Source: Cryptoclostridium sp036644995
Lineage (GTDB): Bacteria; Bacillota; Dehalobacteriia; UBA7702
NCBI GenBank assembly: GCA_036644995.1
Contig: JAVXOZ010000006.1
Coordinates: 1-64,000 of the forward strand
Length of the DNA stretch: 64,000 nucleotides
Reading direction: 5' to 3'
Shown: in pieces, positions 42,770 to 51,798 of the stretch
How positions within the stretch are numbered: the stretch's first letter is position 1
Layout of the letters: every line of letters begins with the position of its first letter
Position numbers and translations under genes: made by a program
The notes under the pieces: generated by a model
What the model saw: only the letters and a program-made list of their open reading frames with translations
Databases searched by the model: none
Told to the model about the DNA's origin: nothing

Positions 42770-43206
42770 AGAAACGCATTATGGTTGTGGGCCCCGTTGG
42801 CACGGGAAAAACCACGCTTTTACAAAAAATGTATCACGGTGGTGAAATTAAAAAAACTCAAAGTTTAGAATTTGAAACAAATTCCATTGATACTCCCGGT
42901 GAATTTGTGGAAAATCCCTTTTATCACCATTGCTTATTTGCCACAGCCTTAGAGGCAGATTTAATAATATTTTTACAGGATGCTACCGTGGATAGACAAC
43001 AATTTCCCCCGGGGTTTGCCACAGGGTTTCCCAAAAAATCTATGGGTGTGATTACCAAAATAGATAAAGAGGGCAGCGATGTTCCTTGTGCCACCCACTA
43101 CTTGGAAATGTTGGAAACTACCGAAAAGGTGTTCATACCTATTTCCTCAAAAACCGGAGCAGGCTTGGATAACCTAAAAGACTATATTGATAACTTTTTT
43201 AAATAA
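42766..43206 (+). CDS. eutP: EutP/PduV-like GTPase
   Basis: 146 residues. P-loop GPVGTGKTTL, switch DTPGEF and the guanine motif TKID followed by SSKTGAG. EutP of other bacteria has been reported to act as an acetate kinase/NTPase; here only a small P-loop GTPase can be stated. It overlaps eutS by 4 bp. Confidence 0.88.
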   Translation: MKKRIMVVGPVGTGKTTLLQKMYHGGEIKKTQSLEFETNSIDTPGEFVENPFYHHCLFATALEADLIIFLQDATVDRQQFPPGFATGFPKKSMGVITKIDKEGSDVPCATHYLEMLETTEKVFIPISSKTGAGLDNLKDYIDNFFK

Positions 43207-43261
43207 TATTAAGTTTAAAATTTATAATAAATTTCAAAGCACAAATTAAGGAGGTTTAAGA

Positions 43262-44620
43262 ATGAAGCTTAAAGCAAACATCTACGGCAGAGTATTTGCA
43301 TTTCACTCTGTTGCAGAAGTCTTGGCAAAAGCCAATGAAGTAAAATCCGGCGATACCTTACTTGGGGTTGGTGCCACCTCTCAAACTGAAAGAGTAGCTG
43401 CCAAGTTGGTATTAAGTCGTCTTACTTTAGAAGACATCTACGAAAATCCCGTTATCCCTTATGAAAAGGATGAAGTTACCCGTATTATTTATGATGATCT
43501 CAATATGACAACATACAATAAATTTAAAAATTGCACCATCGGTGGAATCCGTGAATTTATTTTAGCTCAACCCGAAGCTGAGGTTTTAAAACTTGGCCGT
43601 GGTATGACCTCGGAAATGATAGCCGGTGTTGCTAAATTGATGTCTAATATGGATTTGGTTGCAGGTGCAGCAAAGCTCCGCCCCATGACACGTTGTAACA
43701 CCACCATGGGCTTACCGGGAACTGTTGCATATAGAAACCAACCAAACCATACCACAGATGATGTTAACGGTATTATGGCTTCCATGAAGGAAGGCTTTAC
43801 ATATGGTGCAGGTGATGCTGTTATCGGTATTAACCCCGTTGAAGATAATCCGGAAAATACTGCATATCTTTTGAAAACTGCCCATGAATTTATGGATAAA
43901 TGGGAAATCCCGACCCAAGCTTGTGTTTTAGCCCATGTTACCACTCAAATGAAAGCCCAAGAATTGGGTGCTCCCATTGATGTATTCTTCCAATCCATTG
44001 CGGGAACACAAAAAACCAATGAAGCTTTTGGTATTGATGCCGCTTTATTACATGAAGCCCATGAAGCTGCTCGCCTTGGTGGCACAAGCCTTGGCCCCAA
44101 CTTTATGTATTTTGAAACAGGACAAGGCTCCGAAGAATCTTTAGAAGCCGATGAAGGCATTGATGAAATGACCTTAGAAGCCAGAACCTATGGTTTTGGC
44201 CGTCACTTCAGTCCTTTTATGGTTAACAACGTATCCGGTTTTATCGGACCCGAAACAATTTATGATGGTAGAGAAATTGTAAGAGCAGACTTGGAAGATT
44301 TATTTATGGGTAAATTACATGGTTTGCCTATGGGTATTGCTCCTTGCTATACCAATCATATGAATGCGGATCAAAACGATCAAGAAATTGGCACAATGCT
44401 TTGTGCCATGGCTGGTTCCTTTTATTTCATGGGTGTCCCCGGTGGTGATGATGTTATGTTAAACTACCAGGATACCAGTTACCATGATGATGCCACCGTC
44501 CGTGAAGTTTTAGGCTTGCGTCCCTTGCCTGAATTTGAAAAATGGATGGAAAAAATGGGCTTAATGGAAGACGGACATCTCACCCCCATTGCCGGTGACC
44601 CGTCTATCTTTGATAAATAA
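43262..44620 (+). CDS. eutB: Ethanolamine ammonia-lyase, large subunit
   Basis: 452 residues, normal for EutB. TIM-barrel subunit of the adenosylcobalamin enzyme that splits ethanolamine into acetaldehyde and ammonia. Typical stretches are VYENPVIPYE-like DIYENPVIPYEKDEVTR, GRGMTSEMIAGVAKLMSNMDLV, RCNTTMGLPGT, AHVTTQMKAQELGAPIDVFFQSIAGT and YFETGQGSE. Good AAGGAGG site and 15 bp before eutC. Confidence 0.97.
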   Translation: MKLKANIYGRVFAFHSVAEVLAKANEVKSGDTLLGVGATSQTERVAAKLVLSRLTLEDIYENPVIPYEKDEVTRIIYDDLNMTTYNKFKNCTIGGIREFILAQPEAEVLKLGRGMTSEMIAGVAKLMSNMDLVAGAAKLRPMTRCNTTMGLPGTVAYRNQPNHTTDDVNGIMASMKEGFTYGAGDAVIGINPVEDNPENTAYLLKTAHEFMDKWEIPTQACVLAHVTTQMKAQELGAPIDVFFQSIAGTQKTNEAFGIDAALLHEAHEAARLGGTSLGPNFMYFETGQGSEESLEADEGIDEMTLEARTYGFGRHFSPFMVNNVSGFIGPETIYDGREIVRADLEDLFMGKLHGLPMGIAPCYTNHMNADQNDQEIGTMLCAMAGSFYFMGVPGGDDVMLNYQDTSYHDDATVREVLGLRPLPEFEKWMEKMGLMEDGHLTPIAGDPSIFDK

Positions 44621-44635
44621 TGGAGGTGAATAAAG

Positions 44636-45532
44636 GTGCCAGATTATAATAACGAAATGGAAAAGAAAATAGTGGAGTCTGTTCTTGCGGAATTGCGTAA
44701 AAACGGTACATCTGCTACCCAATATACAGCAGGGGCACAACCTGCCGCTATCGGCGGTTCACAGTTGGATGATGGAATAATAGAATTACCGGATATTTCC
44801 CATCCTGCGGTTGATAATCCCCATAACCAATCTTCTTTGGAAGCTATGAAACAAGTAACCAACGCCCGTATTGCTTTGGGTCGTTGCGGAACCAGACAAA
44901 AAACTGATCCCCTTATTCGTTTTTTGGCTGACCATGCCGCTGCTCGTGACGCTGTTTTTCTTGATGTTAGCGATGATTTCTTAAAGAATAACAATTTAGA
45001 AACAGTAACCACCGAAGCTGCTACCAAAGAACAGTTTTTAACAGAACCAAACCGTGGCACAGTTTTAAGTGCCGATGGCAGAAGAATTTTAGAAAACGCT
45101 TGCAAAAAAGGTGTTCAGGTTCAAATCATCGTTACCGATGGTTTAAGCTCCCGTGCCATTGAAAACAATATTGCGGATATTATGCCACCTTTGATTCAAG
45201 GTTTGCAAGGCTCCGGCATTACTGTTGGTGCTCCGGTTTTTGTTAAAAATGGCCGTGTGCGTGTAATGGATGAAGTTGGTATACAATTAGGCTGTGATGT
45301 GGTTTTAAACCTCATCGGTGAAAGACCCGGTTTGGGCACTGCCAGCAGCATGAGCGCATATTTAATTTATAAACCCACCAAGGATACAGTGGAAGCCGAA
45401 AGAACACTTATTTCCAATATCTATAAAGGTGGCACTCCCCCTGTGGAAGCAGGAGCACAGCTTGTTGAACTGATTAAAGACATCTTAAAATATAAAGCAA
45501 CAGGTGTAAAATTAAACGAATCTACAAAATAA
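44636..45532 (+). CDS. eutC: Ethanolamine ammonia-lyase, small subunit
   Basis: 298 residues; holds the cobalamin together with EutB. Family stretches RIALGRCGTRQKTDPLIRFLADHAAARDAV, TDGLSSRAIENN and IGERPGLGTASSMSAYLIYKP. The first 20 residues form an amphipathic helix (EMEKKIVESVLAELRKNG), an encapsulation-peptide-like tail that would target EutBC to the microcompartment. GTG start after GGAGGTGAA. Confidence 0.96.
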   Translation: MPDYNNEMEKKIVESVLAELRKNGTSATQYTAGAQPAAIGGSQLDDGIIELPDISHPAVDNPHNQSSLEAMKQVTNARIALGRCGTRQKTDPLIRFLADHAAARDAVFLDVSDDFLKNNNLETVTTEAATKEQFLTEPNRGTVLSADGRRILENACKKGVQVQIIVTDGLSSRAIENNIADIMPPLIQGLQGSGITVGAPVFVKNGRVRVMDEVGIQLGCDVVLNLIGERPGLGTASSMSAYLIYKPTKDTVEAERTLISNIYKGGTPPVEAGAQLVELIKDILKYKATGVKLNESTK

Positions 45533-45550
45533 TATAAAAATCCGGGAAAG

Positions 45551-47029
45551 GTGGTGTTTGCCATCAGCGTAGCTGAACAAAAAATCATAAGCGTTGGCAT
45601 AGACATCGGAACCACCACGACCCAACTGGTTCTAAGCCGCTTAACGGTGAGAAATTCTGCCCCTGCCTCAGTTATTCCCCATATGGAAATTTCTGAAAGG
45701 GAGGTTCTTTATCGCAGCGAAATTCACTTCACTCCCATTGATGACCATTTGCTCATTGATGCAGAAGAAGTGGCTCGTATTATTGCCGCCGAGTATGATA
45801 GAGCCGGGATGAATCCTTGGGATGTGGAAACCGGTGCGGTTATTATCACCGGTGAAACGGCGAAAAAAGAAAACGCCGCCAATATTTTAGAATCAGTATC
45901 GGAATATGCAGGGGACTTTGTGGTTGCCACCGCAGGTGTTAATTTAGAATCTATTTTAGCAGGGCGAGGCTCCGGAGCTTCAATGTATTCCGAAGAACAA
46001 CATAAAGTTTTTGCCAATATAGATGTTGGGGGCGGAACTTCCAATATCGGAGTTTTTGACGGTGGCAGAGTAATTGACGTAGCCTGTATAAATGTTGGTG
46101 GCCACTTATTGGAGTTTGAAAAAGGCAAAGATGTGGTAACCTACATTGCAGAACCCGCCCAACGCATAATAAATACTTTGGGTATGGATTTGCAAATTGG
46201 GCAAAAAGCTACTCAAAAGCAATTAATTACCATTGCTGAAACAATGGCAAACCTTTGTGTTGAATCCATAGTAAAAAGACACCCCGGTGAAATGTTGGAT
46301 GAACTCCTCATGTCGCCACCGCTAAAAGATGATTACGAAATTTATCAAGTGGTGATATCCGGTGGTGTGGCCGATTATGTTTATAGCGATTATGAACCTG
46401 TTTCTATCTGTGAAATGACCCAATACGGCGATATTGGTCCGGTTTTAGGCTGGGCAATACGCAAGGCATTTAAAAATGCCGGTGTTACCTTAGCTGAACC
46501 ATTGGAAACCATTCGTGCCACGGTTATTGGGGCAGGAATCCACACAATGAATATCAGCGGCAGCACTATTCATGTTGATGAATCTACTTTACCTTTGAAA
46601 AATGTGATGGTGTTAACACCTTTTGCCAAAGATAATATGCCAGGTGATATTGATGTTATTGCGGATACTATTAAAGAGCACGTAGGACGTATCAGCAGTG
46701 AAGATAAAGATAAATTATTGGCAATAGCCATTGATGAACCTGCGGAAATTACTTATAAATGTATTCGTGATTTAGCCGAAGGTATTTATAAGGGCATGGC
46801 AGATTATCTTAGATATCGGGCAGTGCTGGTAGTAGTTTTGGGTGCGGATTTCGGCAAAGCCTTGGGGCAATGCCTTGATATAGTAACTAACCACACAGTT
46901 GAACTGGTATGTGTAGACCAAATCCAAGTTGACGAAGGCGATTATATTGATATCGGAAGCCCCATAATGGGCGGACGAGTAGTGCCTGTTGTTGTAAAAA
47001 CCTTGGTATTCGAAAAAGGAAACAAATAA
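45551..47029 (+). CDS. eutA: Ethanolamine ammonia-lyase reactivating factor EutA
   Basis: 492 residues of the ASKHA ATPase fold: phosphate-1 motif GIDIGTTTTQLV, NIDVGGGTSNIGVFDGG, and adenosine motif ISGGVADYVY. It exchanges damaged cobalamin out of EutBC using ATP. GTG start at 45551 is tentative, since the AAAGG ribosome-binding site lies close to it. Between eutC and eutL as in other EUT operons. Confidence 0.93.
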   Translation: MVFAISVAEQKIISVGIDIGTTTTQLVLSRLTVRNSAPASVIPHMEISEREVLYRSEIHFTPIDDHLLIDAEEVARIIAAEYDRAGMNPWDVETGAVIITGETAKKENAANILESVSEYAGDFVVATAGVNLESILAGRGSGASMYSEEQHKVFANIDVGGGTSNIGVFDGGRVIDVACINVGGHLLEFEKGKDVVTYIAEPAQRIINTLGMDLQIGQKATQKQLITIAETMANLCVESIVKRHPGEMLDELLMSPPLKDDYEIYQVVISGGVADYVYSDYEPVSICEMTQYGDIGPVLGWAIRKAFKNAGVTLAEPLETIRATVIGAGIHTMNISGSTIHVDESTLPLKNVMVLTPFAKDNMPGDIDVIADTIKEHVGRISSEDKDKLLAIAIDEPAEITYKCIRDLAEGIYKGMADYLRYRAVLVVVLGADFGKALGQCLDIVTNHTVELVCVDQIQVDEGDYIDIGSPIMGGRVVPVVVKTLVFEKGNK

Positions 47030-47042
47030 GGAGGTAAAATAA

Positions 47043-47705
47043 ATGGCATTGTTAGATCCCATAAAACCTAAAGTGTTATCCACTAAATTTATCCCTAATG
47101 TAGCGTTTGATTTAAGAAAAGACCTTGGTTTGAACGAATACGAACAAAGTATTGCCATGTTTACTTGCGATATCGATGATTGTGCTTATACAGCCATTGA
47201 TGAAGCAACTAAAAAAGCAGAAGTTCGTGTTGTTTATGCTAAATCTTTCTATGCAGGTGCTGCACATTGTTCAGGCCCACTCTCCGGGGAATTTATTGGA
47301 ATTTTGGCAGGCCCCAACCCCGCAGAAACCAAAGCAGGGTTGAACGCTGCTGCTCAATATTTAGCCGAGGACGCTTGGTTCTATTCTGCTAATGATAATG
47401 ATAGTATTGTATATTTTTCCCACACAATTTCCAGAACAGGCAGTTACCTTTCTGATTGTGCAGGAATTCCCGAAGGACAACCTTTGGCATATTTAATTGC
47501 ACCCCCCATTGAAGCGGTATTTGGTGTTGATGCAGCTATTAAAGCTGCTGATGTAACCATGCCCTTATGGTATGGCCCTCCCACGGAAACCAACTTTGGT
47601 GGTGCTCTTTTAACAGGTAGCCAAAGTGCTTGTAAAGCAGCTACTGAAGCTTTTAGAGATGCAGTTATAGCTGTTGCCAGAAACCCTCATGATTTTGACC
47701 TCTAA
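47043..47705 (+). CDS. eutL: Microcompartment shell protein EutL
   Basis: 220 residues, tandem permuted BMC domains forming pseudohexameric trimers with a gated pore. Typical stretches are NVAFDLRKDLGL at the start, AKSFYAGAAHCSGPLSGEFIGILAGPNPAE, and PPTETNFGGALLTGSQSACKAA. Confidence 0.95.
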   Translation: MALLDPIKPKVLSTKFIPNVAFDLRKDLGLNEYEQSIAMFTCDIDDCAYTAIDEATKKAEVRVVYAKSFYAGAAHCSGPLSGEFIGILAGPNPAETKAGLNAAAQYLAEDAWFYSANDNDSIVYFSHTISRTGSYLSDCAGIPEGQPLAYLIAPPIEAVFGVDAAIKAADVTMPLWYGPPTETNFGGALLTGSQSACKAATEAFRDAVIAVARNPHDFDL

Positions 47706-47748
47706 AATTGAAAATAGTTTAGGAAATCAAGAAGGGAGGTAATACAAC

Positions 47749-48690
47749 TTGAAAGTAGTAACTGAAGCAGAATTACGTGATATTTATAAAAAAGCACCCT
47801 TTACCTCCTTTGATCTGCCATCGGGCATGAAATTAACGCCTGCTGCTTCTCAATTTTTGAGTGAACGTAAAATTCAAGTTTTGCGGGATGGAGTTTCCGA
47901 AAGCCAACTGGCTCAGGAAGATAGAAGATTTAATATTTCTGCTCCAACCCCTGCATATCCCAAAGTGCCGCCAAAACCCCAGCCTTTGGCAAATAGCCCT
48001 TATCAAAGCGGAAATAATTTAGTTTACAGTGGTATTCCGGTGCAACCTGTTGCTCCCACACCTCCTGTAACACCTGTTACACCGCAATCTCAGGTTATTG
48101 AACCGAAAGGCAGCACAGTGCAGAATGATACCACAGCTCAAAATATGGATAGATCCCATGTTAGCAATGAAAAACCTGAACATATGACTCACTTGCGTGG
48201 TGCGGAATTAGTACCGAAAATTCATCCTATTATCGCTTTTCGTGGTCAGTTGGATGTTTTTGAAGCAGTGGTTTTGAACAGTATTATCAGTGCTGAAACC
48301 AGTGGATTTAAAGATTTAGCCGGGGATTTAAACGAGCTTTTACAATACTCCCGTCAAATAATGCGGGCGGAAGTTCGTCAGGAGCCTCTGGAACCAATGC
48401 TTATATGTGGTTGGGGGCCGGCTGAAATCAGAGAGCGTTCCCACTATCCCAATAAATATTATAATGTTAATCATTTTACTCCCCAGCCTGAACACGGCAA
48501 AGTAATGGCAGAATTAAATTATTTACGTGCCATAGTTCGTGAAATGGAGCTCAGTGCCGAACACGCTTTTTATAATGAAGATGGCACCACTCAAAGAGAT
48601 GACATTTTAGAAGCCGTTAATCGCTTTAGCAGTTTGATATATGTATTTATGTTACAGCTCTTAGCGGGGGTTTATAAATATGGATGTTAA
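47749..48690 (+). CDS. eutT: Corrinoid adenosyltransferase EutT, proline-rich variant
   Basis: 313 residues; makes adenosylcobalamin from ATP and cob(I)alamin for EutBC. N-terminal domain TEAELRDIYKKAPFTSFDLP and LTPAASQFLSERKI; a Pro/Gln/Thr-rich linker (about 62-140); then KPEHMTHLRGAELVPKIHPIIAFRGQLD and the C-terminal four-helix core. The cysteine motif (HX11CCXXC) of enteric EutT is absent; only two Cys are present, in ICGW and at the very C-terminus. TTG start after GGGAGGT. It overlaps eutJ by 11 bp. Confidence 0.88.
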   Translation: MKVVTEAELRDIYKKAPFTSFDLPSGMKLTPAASQFLSERKIQVLRDGVSESQLAQEDRRFNISAPTPAYPKVPPKPQPLANSPYQSGNNLVYSGIPVQPVAPTPPVTPVTPQSQVIEPKGSTVQNDTTAQNMDRSHVSNEKPEHMTHLRGAELVPKIHPIIAFRGQLDVFEAVVLNSIISAETSGFKDLAGDLNELLQYSRQIMRAEVRQEPLEPMLICGWGPAEIRERSHYPNKYYNVNHFTPQPEHGKVMAELNYLRAIVREMELSAEHAFYNEDGTTQRDDILEAVNRFSSLIYVFMLQLLAGVYKYGC

Positions 48691-49549
48691 TATTGATAGT
48701 GTGAAAGAGTTGCAAGAGGCAAATGCCCTAATTACGGCTTATGAAAAAACTTTCAAAAAGCCAAAAAAGGCAGCCAAAGGAAAAAAATTATTTACCGGAG
48801 TGGATTTAGGTACTGCATATATAGTTTTGGCAGTGGTTGATGAAGATGGAACCCCCATAGCAGGAGCCATGGAATTTGCCGAAGTTGTAAAAGATGGCTT
48901 GGTTGTTGATTACAACGGTGCTATGCAAATCGTGAAAAAATTAAAACACGAAATAGAAGAATCCATCGGGGCAGAACTGGATATTGCCGGTGTTGCCTAT
49001 CCTCCGGGAACCAATCCCAGTGATTGCAGAGCAATTACTTATGTGGCAGAGGCTTGCGGATTCCATGTGGAATTTAATATGGATGAACCAAGTGCCGCCA
49101 ATAATGTATTACATATTGAAGATGGAGCAGTGGTGGATATTGGTGGTGGTACCACAGGTATTGCCGTGCTGGAAGAAGGAAAAGTTGTTTTTGTGGATGA
49201 TGAACCTTCCGGTGGCACCCATCTGAGTTTAGTTATAGCCGGTGCTAAAAAAATTGATTTTTTAGAAGCTGAAAAGTTGAAAAAAGATTATGAGGAGCAC
49301 AAAGAGTTAATGCCTTTGGTAAGGCCGGTTTTTGAAAAAATGGGGAGCATTATTGGTGCAGCAATAAAAGGTCATAAAGTAGATACCATTTATTTAGTTG
49401 GTGGTACGTGTTGTTTTGATGGCGTGGAAAACGTTTTGGAAAAGCAATTACAAACCACTGTGGTTAAACCCGATAATCCAATGCTTGTTACACCTTTGGG
49501 AATTGCTCTTGGTAGCGTTAAAGCATCTAAGGAAGCAAATAAGCTTTAA
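48680..49549 (+). CDS. eutJ: EutJ, DnaK-like ATPase of the EUT operon
   Basis: 289 residues, actin/Hsp70-like fold: phosphate-1 GVDLGTAYIVLAV, VVDIGGGTTGIAVL and adenosine motif VGGTCCFDGVENV. Thought to be a chaperone for EUT assembly or cofactor reactivation; its exact role is not settled. It overlaps eutT and lies 16 bp before eutN. Confidence 0.92.
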   Translation: MDVNIDSVKELQEANALITAYEKTFKKPKKAAKGKKLFTGVDLGTAYIVLAVVDEDGTPIAGAMEFAEVVKDGLVVDYNGAMQIVKKLKHEIEESIGAELDIAGVAYPPGTNPSDCRAITYVAEACGFHVEFNMDEPSAANNVLHIEDGAVVDIGGGTTGIAVLEEGKVVFVDDEPSGGTHLSLVIAGAKKIDFLEAEKLKKDYEEHKELMPLVRPVFEKMGSIIGAAIKGHKVDTIYLVGGTCCFDGVENVLEKQLQTTVVKPDNPMLVTPLGIALGSVKASKEANKL

Positions 49550-49565
49550 GAAAGGACGGAAAGCC

Positions 49566-49865
49566 ATGAAAATAGGCAGAGTTATTGATAATATCTGGTC
49601 TACCAGAAAAGAAGAAACTTTGCGTAGCACAAAATTGATGATTGTTCAAATTTTGGACACCCCGGCAGATTTAAATAATCCTGCTAATAACGGTGGTAAA
49701 GTCATCATAGCAGCCGATATTATTGGTGCCGGTATAGGTGAACTGGTAATTGTGGTTGGTGGTAGTTCCGCCCGTAGAGCAGGTGGTTATGACAGTAATG
49801 TTCCTATTGATGCCATGATTGTTGGCATTATCGACGAAAATGAGTGGGGTAAAACTAAGGAGTAA
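49566..49865 (+). CDS. eutN: Microcompartment vertex protein EutN (BMC-P)
   Basis: 99 residues, EutN/CcmL pentamer family that caps the shell vertices: KIGRVIDNIWSTRKEETL, KLMIVQILD, ADIIGAGIGELVIVVGGSSAR, VDAMIVGIID-like end. I start at ATG 49566, preceded by AAAGGACGG; the longer frame lies inside eutJ. Confidence 0.94.
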   Translation: MKIGRVIDNIWSTRKEETLRSTKLMIVQILDTPADLNNPANNGGKVIIAADIIGAGIGELVIVVGGSSARRAGGYDSNVPIDAMIVGIIDENEWGKTKE

Positions 49866-49868
49866 GCT

Positions 49869-51203
49869 ATGACCCAAGATATCATTAAAAAAATTAAAGA
49901 TGCCGGGGTTGTAGGTGCAGGAGGTGCGGGATTTCCCAGCCATGTTAAGCTTTCAGCAAAAGTTGATGTAGTAGTAGTCAACGGTGCGGAATGTGAACCT
50001 CTTTTACGGGTAGACCAGCAATTAATGGTGGTCAGAGCCGATGAGATGGTAAAGGGCTTGGAGATTGCGGTTTCTGTAACCGAAGCCAAAGAAGGCATTA
50101 TAGCCATTAAAGGCAAGCATAAAGAAGCTATTGCCACTTTGCAAAAGGCCATTGAGGGTAAAGATAATCTCAGAATTTATATTTTGGATGATTTTTATCC
50201 CGCAGGAGATGAACCCATAACTCTTTATGAGTCTACGGGACGTCTTGTGCCCCAAGGCGGCATACCCTCGGCTGTGGGAGCTGTGGTAACCAATACTGAA
50301 ACTCTTATTAATGTTTCTCAGGCAGTGGAAGGTATTCCGGTTACCGATACATATATTACACTTTGCGGTGCAGTGCCAAAACCTGTAACAGTGAAGGTAC
50401 CTGTGGGTATTTCTATCAGGGAGGCATTTGCTTTGGCAGGTGTTACAAATTTTGAAGGTTACGGTTTTATAGATGGTGGGCCGATGATGGGTGGTTTATT
50501 AACTGATATAGATGCACCTGTTACCAAAACAGCCAAGGGTTACATTATGTTACCCAAGGACCATCTGTTAATTACTAAGCGAGAATTATCTGTTTCTACC
50601 ATATCCAGGCAAGCTCAGGCAGCTTGTATACAATGTCGGTTTTGTACCGATATGTGTCCCCGATTTTTACTGGGGCACCATATTGAACCACATTTAATTA
50701 TGCGAGCCTTAAAATATGGTGAAGTTGCAGAAGAAACTTTACGCATGGCATTTGCCTGTTCCGAATGTGGTATGTGCGAACAGTATTCTTGTATCGGCAA
50801 TATTTCACCCCGAACTGTAAATGCTAATTTAAAAAATGCTTTGCGAGAAAAGGGTATTAAACCTTTGGATCCCCCCAAGGATCAACAGGTGAATCCCAAT
50901 CAAAAAAACAGAAAAGTTCCTTCTAAACGAGTTGTTAGTCGCATAGGTTTAACCCCATACGACCGCAGTGCCCCGTTGGAAGATTTAAAAGCAGTATTTA
51001 CTAAAGTTACGATTCCTTTAAAACAGCATGTTGGTGCACCTACCAAACCAATAGTTAATGTTGGTCAGCAGGTAAAACGTGGTGAAATAATAGGTGAAGT
51101 ACCCGAAAATGCTTTGGGTGCCCCTATTCATGCCAGTGTTGATGGTGTGGTGGAAGCCATTACCAATCAGGCAATCGTTATTAAAGTAGGGGGTGAAAAT
51201 TGA
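49869..51203 (+). CDS. PduS-like cobalamin reductase (RnfC-related)
   Basis: 444 residues. N-terminal NADH/FMN-binding RnfC/Nqo1-like domain (GVVGAGGAGFPSHVKL, VVNGAECEPLL, GGIPSAVGAVVTN), SLBB-like segment, two [4Fe-4S] motifs CIQCRFCTDMCP and CSECGMCEQYSC, and a C-terminal biotinyl-lipoyl-like domain (GRGEIIGEVPENALGAPIHASVDG-type). PduS reduces cobalamin for adenosylation inside microcompartments. 3 bp after eutN; its stop overlaps the next start. Confidence 0.9.
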   Translation: MTQDIIKKIKDAGVVGAGGAGFPSHVKLSAKVDVVVVNGAECEPLLRVDQQLMVVRADEMVKGLEIAVSVTEAKEGIIAIKGKHKEAIATLQKAIEGKDNLRIYILDDFYPAGDEPITLYESTGRLVPQGGIPSAVGAVVTNTETLINVSQAVEGIPVTDTYITLCGAVPKPVTVKVPVGISIREAFALAGVTNFEGYGFIDGGPMMGGLLTDIDAPVTKTAKGYIMLPKDHLLITKRELSVSTISRQAQAACIQCRFCTDMCPRFLLGHHIEPHLIMRALKYGEVAEETLRMAFACSECGMCEQYSCIGNISPRTVNANLKNALREKGIKPLDPPKDQQVNPNQKNRKVPSKRVVSRIGLTPYDRSAPLEDLKAVFTKVTIPLKQHVGAPTKPIVNVGQQVKRGEIIGEVPENALGAPIHASVDGVVEAITNQAIVIKVGGEN

Positions 51204-51751
51204 TGATTAGAGCAATTGGTTTGGTAGAATTTGTTAGTATTGCCAAGGGAATTGAGGCTGCGGATGCTATGCTAAAAGCTGCTAACATCGAGCTTTTGGA
51301 AGCAAAGCCCATTTGCCCCGGTAAATATATAGTATTGATTTGCGGCGATGTAAGTGCCGTGGAAAACGCAGTAAATGCGGGTAAAAGAATTGGCGGCGGT
51401 CATTTGGTAGATGATTTTGTTATCCCCAATGTTCACCCTGCAGTTATTAAAGCCATTTCCTGTGCTACCCAAGTAGATGAATTATTAGCTTTGGGTATTA
51501 TAGAATCCTTTGCCATTGCTTCTTTGATAGTGTCTGCTGATGCCGCAGTAAAAACCGGTGAAGTTGACCTTATAGAAGTAAGACTTGGCATGGGTATTGG
51601 GGGAAAATCCTTTGTTACCCTTACCGGTGATGTAGGTTCTGTGAAAACAGCCATTGCTGCCGGTGCCGATATTTGCAGTGAAAAAGGAATGCTGGTGGAA
51701 ACCGTAATTATTCCTTCACCGCATAAAGATTTAAAAAGTTCAATTTTATAA
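51203..51751 (+). CDS. Tandem-BMC shell protein, PduT-like (iron-sulfur pore)
   Basis: 182 residues, two BMC domains (about 1-85 and 95-180), forming trimers. The first domain carries Cys in AKPICPGKY, the position where PduT trimers hold a [4Fe-4S] cluster in the pore. Together with the PduS-like protein it may move electrons across the shell for cobalamin reduction. Start ATG 51203 (TGATG overlap) behind GGGGGTGAA. Confidence 0.9.
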   Translation: MIRAIGLVEFVSIAKGIEAADAMLKAANIELLEAKPICPGKYIVLICGDVSAVENAVNAGKRIGGGHLVDDFVIPNVHPAVIKAISCATQVDELLALGIIESFAIASLIVSADAAVKTGEVDLIEVRLGMGIGGKSFVTLTGDVGSVKTAIAAGADICSEKGMLVETVIIPSPHKDLKSSIL

Positions 51752-51798
51752 CATTTAATTTAATATTAAGATTTAGATTTTCAAGGAGGTGAAAAGAT

